Below, in pieces: positions 32,455 through 44,159 of a stretch of DNA of 64,000 bases. A program made the translations under genes and the position numbers. The stretch is from NCBI GenBank assembly GCA_030549495.1, contig JAUIRK010000867.1, positions 346,999-410,998 on the forward strand, given 5' to 3'. The DNA is from Nectonema munidae (lineage: Eukaryota; Nematomorpha; Nectonematoida; Nectonematidae). Position 1 is the stretch's first letter. Every line of letters begins with the position of its first letter. The notes beneath the pieces are model-generated. The model did not search any database. It was not told the origin of the DNA and saw only the letters and a list, made by a program, of their open reading frames with translations.

Positions 32455-33060
32455 GGTGCCTGGTCAAAACGGCCAAAAACCAAAGCGGCCAAAAACCAAA
32501 ACGGCCAAAAACCAAAACGGCCAAAAACCAAAACAGCCAAAACCAAAACGGCCAAAAACCAAAATGGTCAAAACCAAAAAGGCCAAAAATCAAAAATTTA
32601 CAAAAAGTTGAATCCAGTCAAATAGTTTGATTTCGGGCAAATAAGGATAAATTTCAATTAAATTTCCTTATCCAATTTTAGTCAAATGTCATTTTTTTTA
32701 TCAAATTCACTCAAATCTGGTGTTTATACGAGCCCCAACCCAAACACCTTAACATTTCCGTCAAATGCTAACATTTAGTCACTGTTAAATTCAAACACAT
32801 AACTCTGGACGTCTTAAAATATTTGGCGTTTTTTCAATTTGATATGAAGCATTTAAGTCTGTATCTCAAAATAAAAAATTTGATAAAAATTAGAAAAATA
32901 CAAGTGCTCAAAATCAAAGCTTTTAAAAAAATCAAAGTAGCAATTTTTTAAATTGGTTTTTTGCCGTTTTGGTTTTTGGCCGTTTTGGTTTTGGCCGTTT
33001 TTGTTTTTGGCCGTTTTGGTTTTTGGCCGTTTTGGTTTTTGGCCGTTTTGACCAGGAACC
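32455..33060. mobile_element. Foldback-type element nested in Tigger
   Basis: 606 bp with ends GGTGCCTGGTCAAAACGGCC and GGCCGTTTTGACCAGGAACC. Each end is an array of about six to eight units of 15-16 bp (CGGCCAAAAACCAAAA), inverted between the two ends. The middle is AT-rich and has no gene. A T-rich duplication of about 8 bp may flank it but cannot be distinguished from low complexity. No transposase is present and the family is unknown; the architecture resembles foldback elements. Confidence 0.75.
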
Positions 33061-33977
33061 TTTTTTTTTCAATACTCTCTCCTATAGTTAGTTGTACTAT
33101 ATACATTATCACTAAATTTTATTAAAAAGTTTATGCCTTTGTTTAAGTACGTGACACTTAGTCAATTTACTGAGAAAATAATTTACTGAAATTTTTGAGC
33201 AATAATTTGCTAAAACTTTAATTATGCAGTTTTTTAAAATAAATATGTCTAATTTTTTATCATCACTTTTTTTAAGTATTTCTATACCTATTCATGAAAA
33301 TAATAATTAAAATTTAATTAAGAAATATGAATCAAAATCGCCTATATCTCTGTCTCAGATAGTCAAAATATATGCGAATAATGATCAAATTATTGTTCAG
33401 TTGATCAGAGTGTTTTAATAATCGCTTGGTCCAAAAAGAAACTCAGACTTCATCTAATAGTGATTTTAGTTAGAAAAATTTTTGAAATAGTTATCGTCTT
33501 TAGGAGATTTAAAATCCGTAGTTGAATTTATATTATGAGTATGTTGAAATTTATATCAAGAGTATCTTTCAAGAGTTTTCGATCAATAACAAAATGATTA
33601 ATACAAGACAGGTGTCAAAGAGATTATGACTGGTGAATCATGACTCAAAAAATGTTTGCTTTTTCTATCAAAAAGAAGATATGCGCAGTTATATTGCATA
33701 TGCGATATTTTTGTCCTCATCATCAAAAAAATCAAAAACTGTGTGCACTATGTTCACAGATTTTGAGAGATGAGACAAACTTGATTATCTGTAGAGTTGG
33801 TTTTATCATTACCATTGCAGATAGTGACAGATTATCGAGAAAAAATTTATATTAGAGTTGTTCATTTGTCACTAAAACTCAATGACGAAGGCGGATGTTG
33901 CGACAGACGGATATTCATAGTTAAATGAAACAGAAAATTTCCGTCCTCCAAAAAAGATGACGGATGTCGAGGGTGAC
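33061..33977. other. Tigger non-coding remainder
   Basis: The part of the Tigger-like element upstream of its transposase and beyond the nested element. No supported gene; a 71-codon frame at 33,640 has no recognisable features. Confidence 0.4.
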
Positions 33978-34160
33978 GGAAAAACGGGGGGCGGATTTTC
34001 GAGGTCTGACTGTACTAGTATTATGGACCTCTACTCACCCTCTACAACATTATAAGACACGTTACATCGCACTATATGTGTATCATGTAGTTATACTAGT
34101 ATTATGGAGGCAGGCATAGACTGTATTTGCTACAATGCACGTATAGTGCGATACTCAATC

Positions 34161-37100
34161 GGTAAACGGAGAAGCATTGAATGTGGAGAAGAATTGAACA
34201 TTTTTCTTTTTTTTGATCTTGCCGCATTTGATGCATATGGTTTGCTTTCTACGCAAGAAGCATTTATTTTCCTCATCACTTCACTGCCACACATCGCATA
34301 ATCACTTCTCACATCACATTTTCACACTTATTCACAATAATTAGTGTGGAAGGGGAAAGGCAGACAATTTTTAAGTGTCTGAACTGAACATTTTTCTTTT
34401 TTTTGATTTTGCCGCATTTGAAGCATATGGTTTGCTACTAATAAAAGAAGCATTTATTTTCCTCATCACTTCACTACCACACATGTTTTACTATACCTCA
34501 CTATCATTATTTTCATAACTCTTTATTGCTTTATTTTTTTCTTTCTTAATTTGTTTCATTTGAAGATGCTTATTGAAGGTTACTTATATTTTTAAAAAAA
34601 AGAGTTTTTTAGTACTTTACATTATTATTGTACAAGACCGTCGTGTCCAGGTAAACTTTTTTATTTCAAGTTAATTTTTGAAGCTATTTTTATATTAACT
34701 TTAATAAAATTTTCATATTTACTCTAGCACTAATTAAATAAATAGTTTTTTGATTTTTTTAAATTCTATTTGAATACATGCTTAGAATTACGTTTAGAAC
34801 AGTTTGAAAGTTTAATATAACTATTTTTACATCTGAAAACGTTAGATACTTTGCAATTAAACAATTTTTTTTATAAACTCAATAAAATATATGATAGTTT
34901 TTTTATTAAAATGTTAAAAAATAATTAATTTTTTTTAAATAATGTAATCTTACTTTATAAATAATTGTTAGATAGATTGGTTTTTTGCTTATTTAAATTT
35001 TATTTTTCTAATTTTTTTTGTATTTTTACTTCTAAAAATTATAGGTTTATGAGAGTAGTGATCAATAACACATTGTTATTATATAAGTTTTATTATGAGG
35101 GATTTTTTTAATTTATTACAAATTTTAGGAAGAATTATCTACAAAAAAAATGCAGCCATGACACCACTCAAAATTGTATTACACAATCATGATAAAATAA
35201 ATGAAAGAGTGGCTGAATTCAATAGAAAAATCAAAGATCAGGCAGAAAACTCTATGAAAGCAACCAGCCTTATTTATCAGTAATTTTTTGAAGAAATATA
35301 ACTTTTAATTAAAAAAATTTTTTTAGAGATAACTTGTCAATCTTAACTCAGGATGATAGAGAAAGTACATCATCAAGACAAACAATTCTCCGAAGAATTC
35401 GATACAATAAAAAAAGATTAAATCCCCCAAAATTGATTACCTTTACAATCCCCGAAAAATACCAAACAATAAATGGGGTACCATTTTTACAACTGGACAA
35501 ATATGTTCCATCAAATAAAAGGCTCATAGTATTTCATGGCAAAATTTTTAATTATTTAAATCAAGTTACAACAATCGAAAATATTTATATTGATGGTACT
35601 TTCAAAAAATCACCTGACATGTTTCTTCAAATCGTAACAATTCATACTTTCCACAATAAAGTGCAGCTACCTATTTTGTATTCACTGGCTTGTGATAAAA
35701 AAGAAGAAACTTACAGGTTTTATTTATCATTTCTAATTTTTTGGTTTAACATTGTTGCATTTTTATTTAAGAGAAATTTATAAAGTTTTAAAGTTACATG
35801 TTAATGTTTCTCAAGTAAAGACTATTACATCCGATTATGAAAGTGCTATTTTATCTGCTAATAAAAAAGTTTTTTTACATAAAATTTTTACTAAAACTAT
35901 AATATAAAATTTTTTTTTAGGAATTTCCAAATGCACAATTTACAGGCTGCTATTTTCATTTTTCCCAAAGTATTTATAGAAAAGTCAAAGCCTTAGGTTA
36001 TGGAAGATTATACTCAACAAGCGAATCATTTCGCAAGTGTATCAAATTTTTACTTGCTCTTGCTTTTCTTCCACCTCTTGAAGTACTTTTTATTTTAATT
36101 CATATTATATGTTCAGATATTTTTTTAACTATACAAGAATAATTTTTTTAATTTTATTTATAATTGTAATCTTTATATATTTTTTTAAATTTTAGGTTAA
36201 AGTAGTGTATAGAAAAATCAAAAGTTTAATGAATGTTTTTAATATCGAAGAATTTTTCCTATATTTTGAAATCACGTGGTTTAATTTAAATGATTTGAAA
36301 AGTTGGAACGTGTATAAAAGGAAAGTGAGAACTAATAACCACTGTGAAGGTTTTCACAACAGGTTGAATAAATTTTGATTTGTTTTAGATTTTTACTTTT
36401 ATCTTTAAAATTTTTAGTATGAAATCTTGCTTACCTCAAGAAAGAACAAATGTTTGGGAAGTTTTTTCCTTTTTTATAAATTGTGAAGAAAAATTGTGGA
36501 AAGATATGACAGAAATTGAAGCTGTTGACTCTGGATATTGTTGGAGTGGCGGAAGTAAGAAAAAAAAAAAGGAAAAAGAAAAGCAACTTGAGAGAATATA
36601 TGAAGAATACAATGATGACAAAAATGTGTATCTTTTTCTCAACAGAATTTCTTCATATGTTTGTCCGGCTAAAAATCTTGATTTGGAAGAAATTCAAGAT
36701 ACATATATTTTAGATTTTTCTATTTTAAATAGAAGACCTAGCTTTAGAATGTCAACTATTTTAAACTAATACTATTTTATATTTATGTTTATATCTATTT
36801 TTGTTTTTTTATGTTATATTATGTTTTATATTCGTGTTTATATTTATATTTTTTTATTAAAATAAAATAATTTTTTTACATTTTTTAGCCAAACAAATAC
36901 TTTTTATAATATTATTTTAAAAAAATGAAAAATTAGTATAAAATATTTTAATTTATTTTTAAAAAAACAAACTAATTAGTTTTTAAAATATTTATAACCT
37001 ATATTCAATATATAGGTTGAAATGAATTTAAAACTATTTATGTTAAATGAAAAAAGTTTAACCAAAAAATAACAAAAATTCGTTTTTTGGCAACTGGCGT

Positions 37101-37686
37101 TTGGTGAGTTTTTTAACTTAAGTCCTTTTACTTTTGTTTCATAGACATAACATGATAAAATAAAATAAAAATTAAATACTTGAAAACATCTACAATATTG
37201 GTATTATAATTAACTAAAATAAGTATATAAAATTTTTACAATTAAAATTATTCTCAAAATTAAATATTTTAATCATACGGTAAAAAATATAAATATTAGT
37301 TTATTTACTAAATAATTATTTCTAAAAGTAATTAATGTTCAACTTAAAAATTGTCTGCCTTTCCCCTTCCACACTAATTATTTTGTAGTTTTTCAACACA
37401 ATATAATATTTATCACAATATTTTCAACACAATATAATAATTCATTACAACATAATATAATATTTATCATTCTGTGATAGTGAAGAAAATGAGTGAATAA
37501 TAAGTTGCGAAGTGAATAAGTGTGAAAATGTGATGTGAGAAGTGATTATGCGATGTGTGGCAGTGAAGTGATGAGGAAAATAAATGCTTCTTGCGTAGAA
37601 AGCAAACCATATGCATCAAATGCGGCAAGATAAAAAAAAAGAAAAATGTTCAATTCTTCTCCACATTCAATGCTTCTCCTAGAACC
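34161..37686 (+). mobile_element. MULE (Mutator-like) transposon, right arm only
   Basis: 3,526 bp. Its ends begin GGT and share GGAGAAGCATTGAATGTGGA. The TIRs extend about 210 bp (34,161-34,375 and about 37,345-37,686), with about 125 bp of extra sequence in the right one. It is flanked by the duplication ACTCAATC (34,153-34,160 and 37,687-37,694). The interior holds a spliced transposase gene. A segment of about 100 bp of the left TIR (34,193-34,295) is directly duplicated at 34,386-34,484. It is absent from the left arm. Confidence 0.9.
35129..36769 (+). CDS. MULE transposase, spliced, apparently intact
   Basis: Six exons with GT-AG introns keep one frame: 35,129-35,279, 35,327-35,716, 35,772-35,868, 35,921-36,082, 36,196-36,362 and 36,418-36,769 (introns of 47, 55, 52, 113 and 55 bp). 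The first exon ends a FLYWCH-like zinc finger (RIIYKKNAAM...HNHD). The MULE core follows: IYIDGTFKKSP with the first aspartate, TSDYESAI with the second, the C..H pair in GCYFHFSQS, and NNHCEGFHN with the glutamate. The C-terminus ends with a lysine-rich stretch and a stop at 36,767-36,769. About 440 residues are read. The 5' exon with the start of the FLYWCH finger was not located, so the gene is partial at the 5' side. Confidence 0.78.
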
Positions 37687-37857
37687 ACTCAATCTATACA
37701 GGCATATACTGTATTTGCTACAATGCACGTATAGTGCGATACTCAAGCTATAATCGCATTCAAGAAAAGATTGACATATGAAAGCATTATATCATTGGAC
37801 AACTTCTTTCCTATTAAAATTGCTTTTCATCAATGCACGGATAGTGCAACATTACCA

Positions 37858-39512
37858 AAAAACCTTTGGAAAATAATGCATTTCACTAAAATATATACAT
37901 TTTCTCAGCTGCGGTCAAAATGACCGCAATGTCATCATAGTAAATTTTTTTTATGGAATTCAAACTATAATAATAGAATTTAGATAAAATGGCGCTGAGA
38001 CTTCATAAATTACAATGCCGTTAATTTTTTCATTCTTTTGCTTGATTAAGTTTTTATGTAAAATTTTTGCTATTCTTTTTTGCGAATAAATTCACTTTCA
38101 AAACTTAAATAAACTTGATTGCTTTTGTTATACCAACAATAAATGTGGTCAATCAAATTGATTTACACTTCATAACAGTACAATAACTTTGATGAGTGAA
38201 AATACTTCCAGATTTAAAAAATACTTTTTACTAGTAGCGATAGTTAAAGACTTTTACTTTAAGATTCAGTGATGTTCTTGATAAATCAATTTTTATATTC
38301 ACTTTTTTATAGTGTATCAATTAGTTTATAATATCATAAGTGTGTTATAAGCAAGTATCAAATTTAACACACTAAAAATTTATGAATAATCTTATTTAAT
38401 TTGTTATAATAAAATTTTTTAGAGTGTTTTCGTTCATCTACATTCTTTTGATGTTTCAAAAGTTTGTGAAAAAACTTTTGAGGAATTGTCTGCGGTGTTA
38501 AACTTCTAATCTTTTGAAAGATATTTTTGCATTTTTATTTATTAGTATAACCTTTCATAAGTCTGTAATTTTGGTGTGCATGAATATATTACAAAACTGA
38601 AAAAACAAAAAAAAGACAATTGGTTTTACAAACTTGATACTAATTAGTGTATTTTTTTTATATTTATTGTGAACTTTTGATTTAATAATAATTATTGTTT
38701 TTTAAATTTTAACTTTAATATGACAAGAAAAATTGGTAAGAGGAGGAGTTCAAAAGACCCCCCCCCCCCCTCGTCACTACTATGAAAATAATCAAAAATA
38801 ACATTTTTCAAAAAAAAAATGTAGAATTGTTTTAGAAAAAAGTTAAAACATATGTGTCGTTATTTTAGGAAAGGTCAAAAAATGAAACATTAAAATAATT
38901 AAGTTTTACAAAATAGGTAACACCTGTAACACCCCCCCCCCCCTCGTCAGAATTAAGGATAAATTATTCAAATCTAAATTACATATAGCTATTTATTATC
39001 CCTTGATACTTTAATTAAATATTTTTAAGTTAAAAAAGTGAACTAAGTTTTTTATCAATTCGTTTTTTAATAAAAAGGTACATGCTTTCTCAAAATTTTT
39101 TTTCCATATTATAGATTATAAATTTATTATTTTTTTATGTACAATTTTTAATTTATAATTTTTTTATTTTTAATTTAATTTTTAACTGCAATAAAAGTTC
39201 TGAAAGATTCCATGTGATAGATCAAGTTATTATAAAGGTTAAGTTACTTAAAAGGTGCTTTGTTTGCTCACGTCCAAGATAACCTTTTCTGGTTTGTTTT
39301 TTTTTCAAATATATAAAATATAATACTTGATGTTGGAAATTTTGCAGCGGTTTGCATAAACTTTTAGATTTCACACTTCATTTCTTTTGAATACATATAT
39401 TTTCATCAAAATTCAGTATAAAATTACTTTATATCTCTGTTCATTCTTATTAATATTTTTCATTTTATTTAAATAAATTTACTTAAACTTACTTAAACTT
39501 ACTTATTAACAA
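37858..39512. other. AT-rich spacer (mirror of 26,969-28,619)
   Basis: Inverted copy of the left-arm spacer, including the poly-G tracts (here poly-C at about 38,760-38,770 and 38,932-38,942) and the dispersed repeat (about 39,035-39,150). No gene seen. Confidence 0.5.
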
Positions 39513-40277
39513 TGCTCAATGGCGGATTTAAGGAAGGTAGGCGCACCCTGCGCCCCCCCCTAAAATTGTCAAAGTTAGCTTAACGATTGATAAGGCGGAG
39601 TTATTTAATTGTTTATAACTTTAGCGTTTTTTTATTCAAATTTGACTTGCGATACATCAATCAAAAACTCATTTTAAAAGTTTTAAGTTATGACTGTTTA
39701 TATATAGTAAAATATTATTATTAAAAAAAAGTTTTTTTGAATTTAGTAAATTATGTTTGACAAATAATTATTTTTGATTTTCTGATATTAATTCAAGTTT
39801 TTAAAAGTAGAACTTTTTCCATTAAATTTTTCTTGAAAATTAAGCCATTATTTAAGTAAACTATATTAAATTAGTATATTAATTATTTATTTTGGAAAAA
39901 TTTATATATTTTACAAATTAAACTTTTAATATTACTTTACTCAAAAAAGATGTTTGTATCATACTCTGATTCTAAAGCTTATAATTGAGGCCAAGTCCCC
40001 TAAATTTTAATTTGCAAACACAAAATATATGAATTCATAAAGACAGTGCATGCATGATGTTAATTATTGAATGTGTATGTTACCTACATCAATCGTTTTT
40101 ACTACTCTCTATCTATAATAACAAATTTATATCATTTTCGTTAAAATTTTTAGGTTTTTTCTTGGTTCCGCCATTCGTGTTAGAAAAAGTGTTTTTTATC
40201 CTTATATTTAAGAAATTTTTAGATATATATTTAATTTTAATTTCAGACTTTTAAGTCAAATTGATGAAGAGTTTGAA

Positions 40278-43200
40278 ATGACCTCAGTCAAATTTGTCAT
40301 TGAAGAAGCTAATAGTGAAAATTTAGAAGCTGGCCCTAGTAGCCAAAGCATAGATATCAAAGATTTGCCTACAAGAAATTGTGTAGATAAGCAAACAGAA
40401 CATACTCAAGACGACTCTATTATTCAGACACAAGAAATACCAAAAGTTAACTTGCCAGGCATAAGTCTTTGTGACCATAAAGACAATGATCAGATGAAGT
40501 TTTACTTTATTGACAAGCGTATCCCTGAACGCAATTTCAAGTACCCATCGAAATTCTACAAGGATAAAAGAGTATCAACGAAAGTGGTTTAATATTTTTA
40601 ATTTTATTGGCTCTTCTAAATTAGAGGAAGGCATTTTCTGCATTGCCTGTCGTTTTTTTCCGCACAGTTCTCATCGATGTGGAAAGAAATGTATAACGGA
40701 AGCGTACAGAAACTGGAAAAATGTAAAAGAGGATTTAAGAACTAAGTGAATATCTCTTGTCATCTATGGTTAGAATGAGAGCTTTCGTAGATACATACCA
40801 AGCTCCAGAATAAAACAGAATCAGAAAATTCTAAAGTTGATTACAAAATCACTGATATTTTGTGGTCGACGCGGAATCGCTTTACTTGGTCACAGAAATG
40901 ACGACAGAGAAAAATGCACTGATTACAACATGGAAAATTTAAAGAACTTTTAAACTTTCGTATAGACTCTGGTGATCACATTTTAGCAAAATATATTTCA
41001 AATTGTAAAAAAAAATGCAAAATACAGCTCTAAAATTGAATTACTGAGGTGTATTAAGAGTTATATCCAGAATGAAATTGTGAAAGAAATACAGTAAAAC
41101 CTCGTTATCTCGAATTTGAAGGGATCAAACAAAAACTTCGAGATATCCTAAATATCAAGAAAAACTATTATCAAGTCCATTTTTTAAAAAATAAATATCG
41201 ACCGGTATGTTTTTTGTCTGCTTGTTAGATCTAAAGTAACTCTGCTAAAATAAACAGATCCTGATATCTTTTTAAAGTGCATTTTATTTTAAATCAACAT
41301 GAGTAAGTCGGACTCAAAAAAACAGAAAGTCCAAAAATGGTAGATGATTGGATGAAGGCATAAAAAACTATGGAAATCCATGACCATCACACATCGTATG
41401 CCTATAGTTTTACATCACTTCTCTAAGCAGCTTTGATGATGTTGACATATTACTTTCATTAAGATTTTCATTAAAAAACTTAATTTATTGAAGAAAAAAT
41501 ATGGCAACAATTGTTGCATAAATAAAATTTTAAACACTGAAATTTATTGGGGAGAGGAGTAAATCCGTTTTTGTCTCCTAGAAAACATTAGGTGGAGGGG
41601 AGAGGGTCCCTGATGTATTGCTGCAATATTGCTAGAGAACATTTATTTTTTATTATTTGGTGTTTTGTTGTAAATGATTATTTACGTATGTAAAAAGTTC
41701 GAGATAAACATAGTACATTTGATGCTTGTAACAATTAAATACTTTGAAATTATCAGGTCATTCAAGATATCAGAGTTTGAGATATCCAAACTTATTTACA
41801 TGTAATGTATAAGGAAAAAAGTTTTACCATAAAAGAACTTTAAGATAACCGATATTTCGAGATATCGAAGTTTCACTGTATATCAACAGTCATTTGGACC
41901 ACACTTTGGACTACAATATGATGAGATAAATGACATAAGTAACTGGGAACAACATGGGAATCGTCTTGCGTTATACACGTGACAATAACCCTGTGGAATA
42001 ATTAATTGAATTTGTGGAATGTGAAGGCACAAATGGGTTAAAAATTTGTGACAATGTCATTAAATCACTTTCCTCTGCTGGCATTGATGTGAAGTGCTGC
42101 CGTTTTCAAACAATGGATGGGGCAGCAAACATGTCGAAAAAATACAATAGTTTTGCTGCAAAATTCCAGGAAGCTTCTACAAAGGCAACATATCACTACT
42201 GCAGTAATACGATTTGAATCTAGTCCTTTGGAAGAGTTGTTAGGTGGGGGAAGTGCATGTGATGTTGGATGCACTGAAGCAACTAGGAATTTTTTTTCGT
42301 TACTCTCCAAAGAGGAGCAGGCGTCTCGAACAAGCTGTTACTACTGTGAATGAAGGAAGACCATCAAAAGATGCCATTACAAAATCAAAAATGAAAATAT
42401 TTTGTAAAACTCGATGGGTGGAGAAAATAACAATACTGCAGGATTTTGAAGACCTTTATGAAGCTTTACTTACTTGTTTAGATGCCATTGGGTTTTATGA
42501 ACGCGGATAAGATGGCAAAGCGCTTACAGAGGCATAGTGACTTATGAAGCGCATAACAGATTGCACATTTATTATCAGTTTCCAAAAGTCAAAAAGCATC
42601 TTTTTGAATATTTGATGGGACTTAGTAAAATACTACAGAAAACTGAAATGGACTTTATTCAAGCTTACAACATGGCAGAACTGGTAAAGGAAACCGTAAA
42701 ATTTGCAAAACCGATGAAGCTGATTACAATATCATATATACAAAGCCAGAAAAAAATGGCAAGATTAGCTCACATTGCAAGATGCTAAAGAATATTTCAA
42801 ACTTAGAGTTTTTATACCGTTTTGGGATAATGTTATTCAGCATGAGGTTTGGTACTCTTGCTAAAGTAGATCTTCGTGGGTTTTACCTACTACAAAACAA
42901 TCTTAACAAAATCACAGAGGAAACAATCTCTTTTCTAGTTGATTTCCATAAACACTGGTTTACCATTCTCTTTTACTTTTTCTCATGAATTGGAGCTCTG
43001 GAAGAGGTTATGGTCTAGTCAGGAAGACCGACCAGACACCATAACTTCCGCGCTATCAGACAGAAGAACGTGTTCAACTCTATTCCTAAATGTTACAAAA
43101 TTTTACATTTTCTACAGCTGACAGCAGTTTCTTCAAGTGGAGTAGAACGCAAAAACCGAGCTTTAAAACATATCAAACGAGCATCGAGGAGTTCTATGGC

Positions 43201-43339
43201 AGAAGAAAGATTAAATGCACTTCTTCTTCTCCTTTATGTATGCCAGGACATCAACATTGACGTCGAATCAGTCGTTGAAATGTATGCCAGGCAGAGGCCA
43301 CGAAGAATGTTTCTTATCAATTCTCTAGCAGAGAAATAA
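40278..43339 (+). pseudogene. hAT transposase (right copy, broken)
   Basis: Same pieces as the left copy: acidic N-terminus from 40,278, TTF-type zinc finger (40,510-40,749), DUF4371-like core (42,014-42,510), middle part (42,537-42,988) and hAT dimerisation region (43,070-43,339, ending MFLINSLAEK). It is split by the nested insertion at 41,092-41,878. Confidence 0.75.
41092..41878. mobile_element. pogo/Tigger-type deletion derivative (right copy)
   Basis: Mirror of 24,601-25,388, with TA duplications at 41,090-41,091 and 41,879-41,880. Confidence 0.8.
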
Positions 43340-43604
43340 CTATCCAGATTTTTTTTAATTAATTTTTTTATGTGATTTTAGCAATAAACTACAATTCAAG
43401 ACCTCGGCCTCCTTTACTTAATTACTTGTTCTACCTAATAATGCTAATAAGTTTATTTGCATATCGCTCAACTGAATGAGGCTTTGCCCCCAGGTCCCCA
43501 CCAGGGCTTTGCCCTGGACCCACTGGGGGCCTCAAGTCGGCCTTCATACCCCCTGTCTACTTTGTGCGCCTTCTAACTTCAATTCTTGGATCCGCGCCTG
43601 AGCA

Positions 43605-44159
43605 AGAAGAAAAACGCAAAATCTAAAGTTTGTTTAAAAGTACTTTATGTTTTTGAAAGATAAAACAACGTATTACCAAAAATATTTTTGGAAAAAGTAT
43701 CCAAAAATTATTCAGAAATAAAGCTATTAAATTGGTTTAAAAATGATCAAACAAAAGATGTACCTACTTTTTAGATTTTCTTAACTCTAATTAATAAACT
43801 TTTAAATTTTTATTTTCATTATTATAATTATGTGAATCACTCTCGGTTAAGCTGTAACAGCTAGAAAGCGGTCCGTGCGTTGTGGATAGCGAAACGGCCA
43901 GCACATATGGTGGTTAGCTACGAAATAAGCAAGCATAGCTTGGCGAATAAGTAGTCCGAACAAACAGCGCTAACATCACCAGACGAAGTTAAAATGCTTC
44001 AAGTCTAAGACGGTGTTATGACAAGGCGAGTAGGAAATGTCATATGTATTTCAGAGAATGTGCTTTTCTGTTTATTATTCCACGCTTACATGCAGGTACC
44101 TGATGTATAAATGCATTTTAAGTTAATTTATCTGGAATACAGGTGCCCCCATATAGGTA
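43605..44159. other. Spacer between hAT and satellite (right copy)
   Basis: Mirror of 22,321-22,874. No gene seen. Confidence 0.4.

Larger units (their letters stand above)
30978..34012 (-). mobile_element. Tigger/pogo-type transposon at axis
   Basis: 3,035 bp with ends CAGTCAGACCTCG and CGAGGTCTGACTG, flanked by TA duplications (30,976-30,977 and 34,013-34,014). Removing it restores the GTTATACTAGTATTATGGA seen in the other TIR copies. The transposase lies on the minus strand. It carries a nested 606-bp foldback-type element. It is in neither arm, so it arrived after the axis formed. Confidence 0.9.
28909..34034. other. Asymmetric spacer at palindrome axis
   Basis: About 5.1 kb not mirrored between the arms. 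In order it holds the Merlin body, the right Merlin TIR (R1, 30,670-30,937), a partial TIR copy in the same orientation (R3, starting 30,938) split by a Tigger-like element, and about 28 bp leading into the third TIR (R2). Without the Tigger element the spacer would be about 2.1 kb. Confidence 0.85.
30938..34034 (-). repeat. Partial Merlin TIR copy (R3), split by Tigger element
   Basis: Directly after R1, the first 53 or so bases of the inner TIR end recur in the same orientation (GACACGTTACATCGCAC...TATTATGGA). They are interrupted at a TA by the Tigger-like element. After 34,027 about 28 bp, including about 20 bp of inverted Merlin-internal sequence, lead into R2. Confidence 0.8.
34056..37857 (-). 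repeat. Third Merlin TIR (R2), split by MULE
   Basis: The 268-bp TIR is present as 34,056-34,160 plus 37,695-37,857, ending ATTACCA. It is the right-arm counterpart of L, and its outer flank AAAAACCTTTGG is the mirror of the left flank. The MULE insertion duplicated ACTCAATC. Confidence 0.88.
39513..43604 (+). mobile_element. hAT-superfamily transposon (right copy)
   Basis: Reverse-complement copy of 22,875-26,968 with the same termini, frame breaks and nested pogo-type element. It differs from the left copy by scattered single bases. Confidence 0.75.

Noticed and set aside
32393-32625. Lysine/proline-rich repetitive frames
   Set aside because: They are translations of the 15-16-bp arrays of the foldback-type element.
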